A DNA stretch of 26,272 nucleotides, taken from IMG/VR virus record IMGVR_UViG_3300035162_001077, positions 1 through 26,272 of that record; one strand, 5' to 3'. The DNA comes from a virus. Both the position numbers and the translations under genes were made by a program. The notes under the pieces were generated by a model. That model ran no database searches. It was not told the origin of the DNA and was given only the letters and a program-made list of their open reading frames with translations. Below, piece after piece: positions 23,471 through 26,272 of the stretch (its first letter is position 1; the number at the start of each line of letters is the position of its first letter).

Positions 23471-23816
23471 TCCAATATCAGCAGGTTCAATTCGTGCAGT
23501 CTATAATGCATCATCAGTCAACAATACAAATTGGAATGATTTAGTTTCAACTGACTTTGTAGACACAACCACGGGTTCAACTTGTGCAGCAAGTTTGAAG
23601 TTTGCTTTTCTTGCTGTGGTCAATAAAGGCTCTGATCTTGCATACATTAAATATCGTGCTCGAACGGGTGCAGGTGATGCAGTCACAAATGAATTGCCTG
23701 TTGATTATTTATATAGTGATGACATTGCGACAATATCCACTGATGTTTCAACCATTGCTTTTAAAAAAGGTGCAGCAAGTGATTCAGTTTATTTTGTTGC
23801 AGGCTTTGTGAAATAA
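23451..23816 (+). CDS. Small virion-associated protein, unrecognised
   Basis: A 121-residue protein that begins 20 bases inside the holin-like gene, with GGAG upstream. It is Ser/Thr/Asp/Ala-rich with short strands (GSIRAVYNASSV, AASLKFAFLAVVNKGSDLAY, IKYRARTG, DIATISTDVSTIAFKKG, VYFVAGFV), consistent with a compact beta sandwich. No membrane or catalytic feature is visible. It lies just before the tail fibre, so it may be an adhesin accessory or decoration. Confidence 0.65.
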   Translation: MALSTNDPISAGSIRAVYNASSVNNTNWNDLVSTDFVDTTTGSTCAASLKFAFLAVVNKGSDLAYIKYRARTGAGDAVTNELPVDYLYSDDIATISTDVSTIAFKKGAASDSVYFVAGFVK

Positions 23817-23825
23817 GGAGATACA

Positions 23826-26272
23826 ATGAGTATTAAAATACAAGCAAATCCAAGTGCAAGCGGTAGCACCCCCACGGGTGGATTGACATATAAGGGTTCA
23901 TATGATGCAGCCTTGCAATCACCAAACTTAGATTCATCATTAAAAGGTGACTTCTATATTGTCAGTGATGCAGGATCATTGGCGGGTGTAGCTTTAAATG
24001 TTGGTGATCACATTGTGTTCAATCAAGATGCATCCTCACCAATCACAAGTGCCATGTTTGATGTCATTGACAACACTGATGCAGTTGCTAGTGTCAATGG
24101 TGCAACGGGTGTTGTGGTTTTAGATACGGGTGACATAAGTGAAAATGGAAATCTTTACTTTACAAGTGGACGTGCATATGTTGCGGCAGACGCTCGCATA
24201 GGAGCGGCAGACCTAACTGACCTTAATGATGTAAGTTATACAGCAGGCCCTGGAATTGATAATTTTGTTTTAACTTATGATAACACATCCAACAGCTGGG
24301 GTGCAGAAGCATCAGGAACGGCCCCCGTTTCATCTGTGAATACGCAAACAGGGGCTGTTGTTCTAAGTGCTTCTGATGTATCAGCACTTGCAATTGCCAA
24401 TAACTTAAGTGACTTGAATAATGCAGGAACAGCACGAACGAACCTAGGTCTTGCAATTGGAACGAACGTTCAAGCGTTTGATGCACAGTTGACAGATGTT
24501 GCAGGACTTACACCCACTGATTCAAACTTCATTGTTGGTGATGGTTCAAACTTTGTAACTGAATCAGGTGCAACGGCTCGAACTTCATTAGGACTTGGAA
24601 CGGTCGCAACCTTAGATGTTGGTACAGGTGCAAACCAAGTTGTTCAAATGACAGCCGCTTCCAAGTTGCCTGCTGTTGATGGATCCTTATTGACCAATTT
24701 ACCAGGTGGTGGTGATCTTCTTGCAGCAAACAATCTAAGTGATTTAGATAATGCAGGAACGGCCCGCACAAATCTTGGTCTTGCAATTGGGTCTGATGTT
24801 CAAGCGTTTGATGCACAACTGACAGACATTGCAGGATTGACACCAACAGATTCACATATCATAGTTGGTGATGGTTCCAACTTTGTAACTGAAAGTGGTG
24901 CAACGGCTCGAACTTCATTAGGACTTGGAACAGTCGCAACGTTGGATGTTGGAACGGGTGCAAACCAAGTTGTTCAACTGACCGCCGCTTCAAAGTTGCC
25001 TGCCGTTGATGGATCCTTATTGACAAACCTACCTGGTGGTGGTGATCTTCTTGCATCAAACAACTTGAGTGATTTAGATAATGCAGGAACAGCCCGCACA
25101 AATCTAGGTCTTGCAATTGGAACGAACGTTCAAGCGTTTGATGCACAGTTGACAGATGTTGCAGGACTTACACCCACTGATGGAAACATCATTGTTGGTG
25201 ATGGATCCAACTTTGTAACTGAAAGTGGTGCAACTGCAAGAACAAGTCTTGGTCTTGCAATTGGGTCTGATGTTCAAGCGTTTGATGCACAGTTAACAGA
25301 TATTGCAGGATTAACACCAACAGATTCAAACTTCATTGTTGGTGATGGTAGTAATTTTATTTTAGAATCTGGTCTTACTGCAAGAACAAGTCTTGGATGT
25401 GGGAGTGCTGCCACTTTTGATGCGGGTGCAAACAGTGCAAATCAACTTGTTCAACTGACAGCAGCTGCCAAACTTCCTGCCGTTGATGGATCATTATTAA
25501 CGAACTTACCAGGTGGTGGTGATCTTCTAGCATCAAACAACTTAAGTGATTTGGATAATGCAGGAACGGCCCGCACAAATCTAGGTCTTGCAATTGGAAC
25601 AAACGTTCAAGCATTTGACGCACAACTAACAGACGTTGCAGGATTGACACCAACAGATTCAAACTTCATTGTTGGTGATGGTTCCAACTTTGTAACTGAA
25701 TCAGGTGCAACGGCTCGAACTTCATTAGGCCTTGGAACAGTCGCAACGTTGGATGTTGGAACGGGTGCAAACCAAGTTGTTCAACTGACCGCCGCTTCAA
25801 AGTTGCCTGCCGTTGATGGATCCTTATTGACAAACTTACCTGGTGTATCAGATACGCTTGATGATGTGGTTGGACGTGGTGCTACAACAGCAACAGCAAT
25901 CCAAACAGGAGGATTAACAGTAACAGGTGACATTGATCCCAATGCAGATGCTACATACAACATTGGTGATGAAAGCACACGTTTCATTTCATATTATGGT
26001 GACATGAACGGGGCAATCAGATTCAAAGCAAAGGTTGACCAAACAGGCGGCCTTGATGCAGGTGAAGTGGTTTACATTAAGGGTATCAGTGGAACGGTTC
26101 CAACAGTTGGAAAAGCACAAGCAAACAGTGCATCAACAATGCCTGCCTTTGGTTTAGTCTTTGCAGATGCTAATGACACAGCAGCCGTTGAAATCATTAC
26201 CTTTGGGAACTTAGGTGATTTAGATACATCAACTTTGACACTAAATAAAACTTTGTTTGTATCATCCACAAC
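23826..26272 (+). CDS. Tail fibre protein, repeat-rich (partial)
   Basis: The frame is open from ATG 23826 (strong AAGGAG) to the window end: 815 residues and no stop. The N-terminal 190 residues contain motifs familiar from fibres: VASVNGATGVVVLDTGDIS and APVSSVNTQTGAVVLSASDV. From residue 192 to about 673 come repeats with NNLSDLDNAGTARTNLGLAI, VQAFDAQLTDVAGLTPTDSN, FIVGDGSNFVTESGATART and KLPAVDGSLLTNLPGGG. This ARTNLGL-type repeat is common in phage tail fibres and makes a long trimeric shaft. After it comes a different region (SDTLDDVVGRGATTATAIQT, IRFKAKVDQTGGLDAGEVVY) leading toward the tip. Antisense open frames across this gene are shadows of the repeats. Confidence 0.88.
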   Translation, partial: MSIKIQANPSASGSTPTGGLTYKGSYDAALQSPNLDSSLKGDFYIVSDAGSLAGVALNVGDHIVFNQDASSPITSAMFDVIDNTDAVASVNGATGVVVLDTGDISENGNLYFTSGRAYVAADARIGAADLTDLNDVSYTAGPGIDNFVLTYDNTSNSWGAEASGTAPVSSVNTQTGAVVLSASDVSALAIANNLSDLNNAGTARTNLGLAIGTNVQAFDAQLTDVAGLTPTDSNFIVGDGSNFVTESGATARTSLGLGTVATLDVGTGANQVVQMTAASKLPAVDGSLLTNLPGGGDLLAANNLSDLDNAGTARTNLGLAIGSDVQAFDAQLTDIAGLTPTDSHIIVGDGSNFVTESGATARTSLGLGTVATLDVGTGANQVVQLTAASKLPAVDGSLLTNLPGGGDLLASNNLSDLDNAGTARTNLGLAIGTNVQAFDAQLTDVAGLTPTDGNIIVGDGSNFVTESGATARTSLGLAIGSDVQAFDAQLTDIAGLTPTDSNFIVGDGSNFILESGLTARTSLGCGSAATFDAGANSANQLVQLTAAAKLPAVDGSLLTNLPGGGDLLASNNLSDLDNAGTARTNLGLAIGTNVQAFDAQLTDVAGLTPTDSNFIVGDGSNFVTESGATARTSLGLGTVATLDVGTGANQVVQLTAASKLPAVDGSLLTNLPGVSDTLDDVVGRGATTATAIQTGGLTVTGDIDPNADATYNIGDESTRFISYYGDMNGAIRFKAKVDQTGGLDAGEVVYIKGISGTVPTVGKAQANSASTMPAFGLVFADANDTAAVEIITFGNLGDLDTSTLTLNKTLFVSST
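24399..25844 (+). repeat. Tail fibre 330-bp tandem repeats
   Basis: Four units begin at 24399, 24729, 25059 and 25536, marked by NNLSDL(D/N)NAGTART. The first two are exactly 330 bp (110 residues). The third is 477 bp because a 144-bp (48-residue) sub-module (about 25131-25275) is duplicated and one codon is added. The fourth breaks off near 25844 and is followed by unique sequence. Long stretches are nearly identical at DNA level, so recombination between units is expected to change fibre length. Confidence 0.9.

Noticed and set aside
24223-25662. Several antisense proteins rich in His, Leu and Gln
   Set aside because: They repeat with the period of the fibre repeats and have low-complexity composition, so they are shadows of the + strand coding repeats.
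24399-25844. CRISPR array or diversity-generating retroelement
   Set aside because: Repeats are in-frame coding units of 330 bp without spacers. No cas gene, reverse transcriptase or adenine-biased variable copy was seen.

Overview
The window looks like 26 kb of the structural half of a tailed double-stranded DNA bacteriophage genome. It is AT-rich (by eye about 40% GC). Genes are densely packed with ATGA, TGATG or TAATG stop/start overlaps, and from position 303 onward every gene is on the + strand. It has a large terminase, a Mu-like portal, a protease with scaffold, a major capsid protein, a frameshifted tail chaperone, a tape measure protein and a repeat-rich tail fibre. There is no tail sheath gene, so a siphovirus (long non-contractile tail) is the best inference. 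The host cannot be named from the sequence. No tRNA, rRNA, CRISPR array, integrase or insertion sequence was seen.

Layout: (1) 1-300: the 5' part of a small membrane protein gene on the - strand, then a divergent promoter region. (2) 303-2365: a ribbon-helix-helix regulator, a single-stranded DNA-binding protein, a small coiled-coil protein, a terminase small subunit-like protein, and two unrecognised genes between the small and large terminase genes. (3) 2362-3732: large terminase. (4) 3732-4882: a GIY-YIG/T5orf172-type nuclease gene, a perfect 17-bp inverted repeat, and a promoter whose spacer is covered by a dyad operator. (5) 4883-11757: head module of portal, protease-scaffold, decoration protein, capsid, gpF-like minor head protein, connector and gpG-like neck protein. 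(6) 11757-16570: tail terminator, tube, G/GT chaperones and tape measure. (7) 16572-22546: distal tail and hub. (8) 22543-23470: cysteine-type peptidase and holin-like protein. (9) 23451-26272: a small structural protein and a long tail fibre that runs off the window.

How it works together: the terminase subunits would pump DNA through the portal into a prohead built on an internally initiated scaffold and matured by a Mu I-like protease. The neck proteins join head to tail. The chaperones load the tape measure, the hub and fibres find the host, and the peptidase and holin-like proteins act on the envelope. The dyad-covered promoter at 4822-4850 is well placed to switch on this late block.

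The most unusual features are the nuclease/inverted-repeat/operator island between terminase and portal, a textbook -1 frameshift cassette at 14014-14061, an overlapping scaffold start at 7239, a 19-bp in-frame identity between the SSB gene and the nuclease gene, a modular 110-residue repeat array in the fibre, and frame-independent excess of the 7-mer CTCGAAC.
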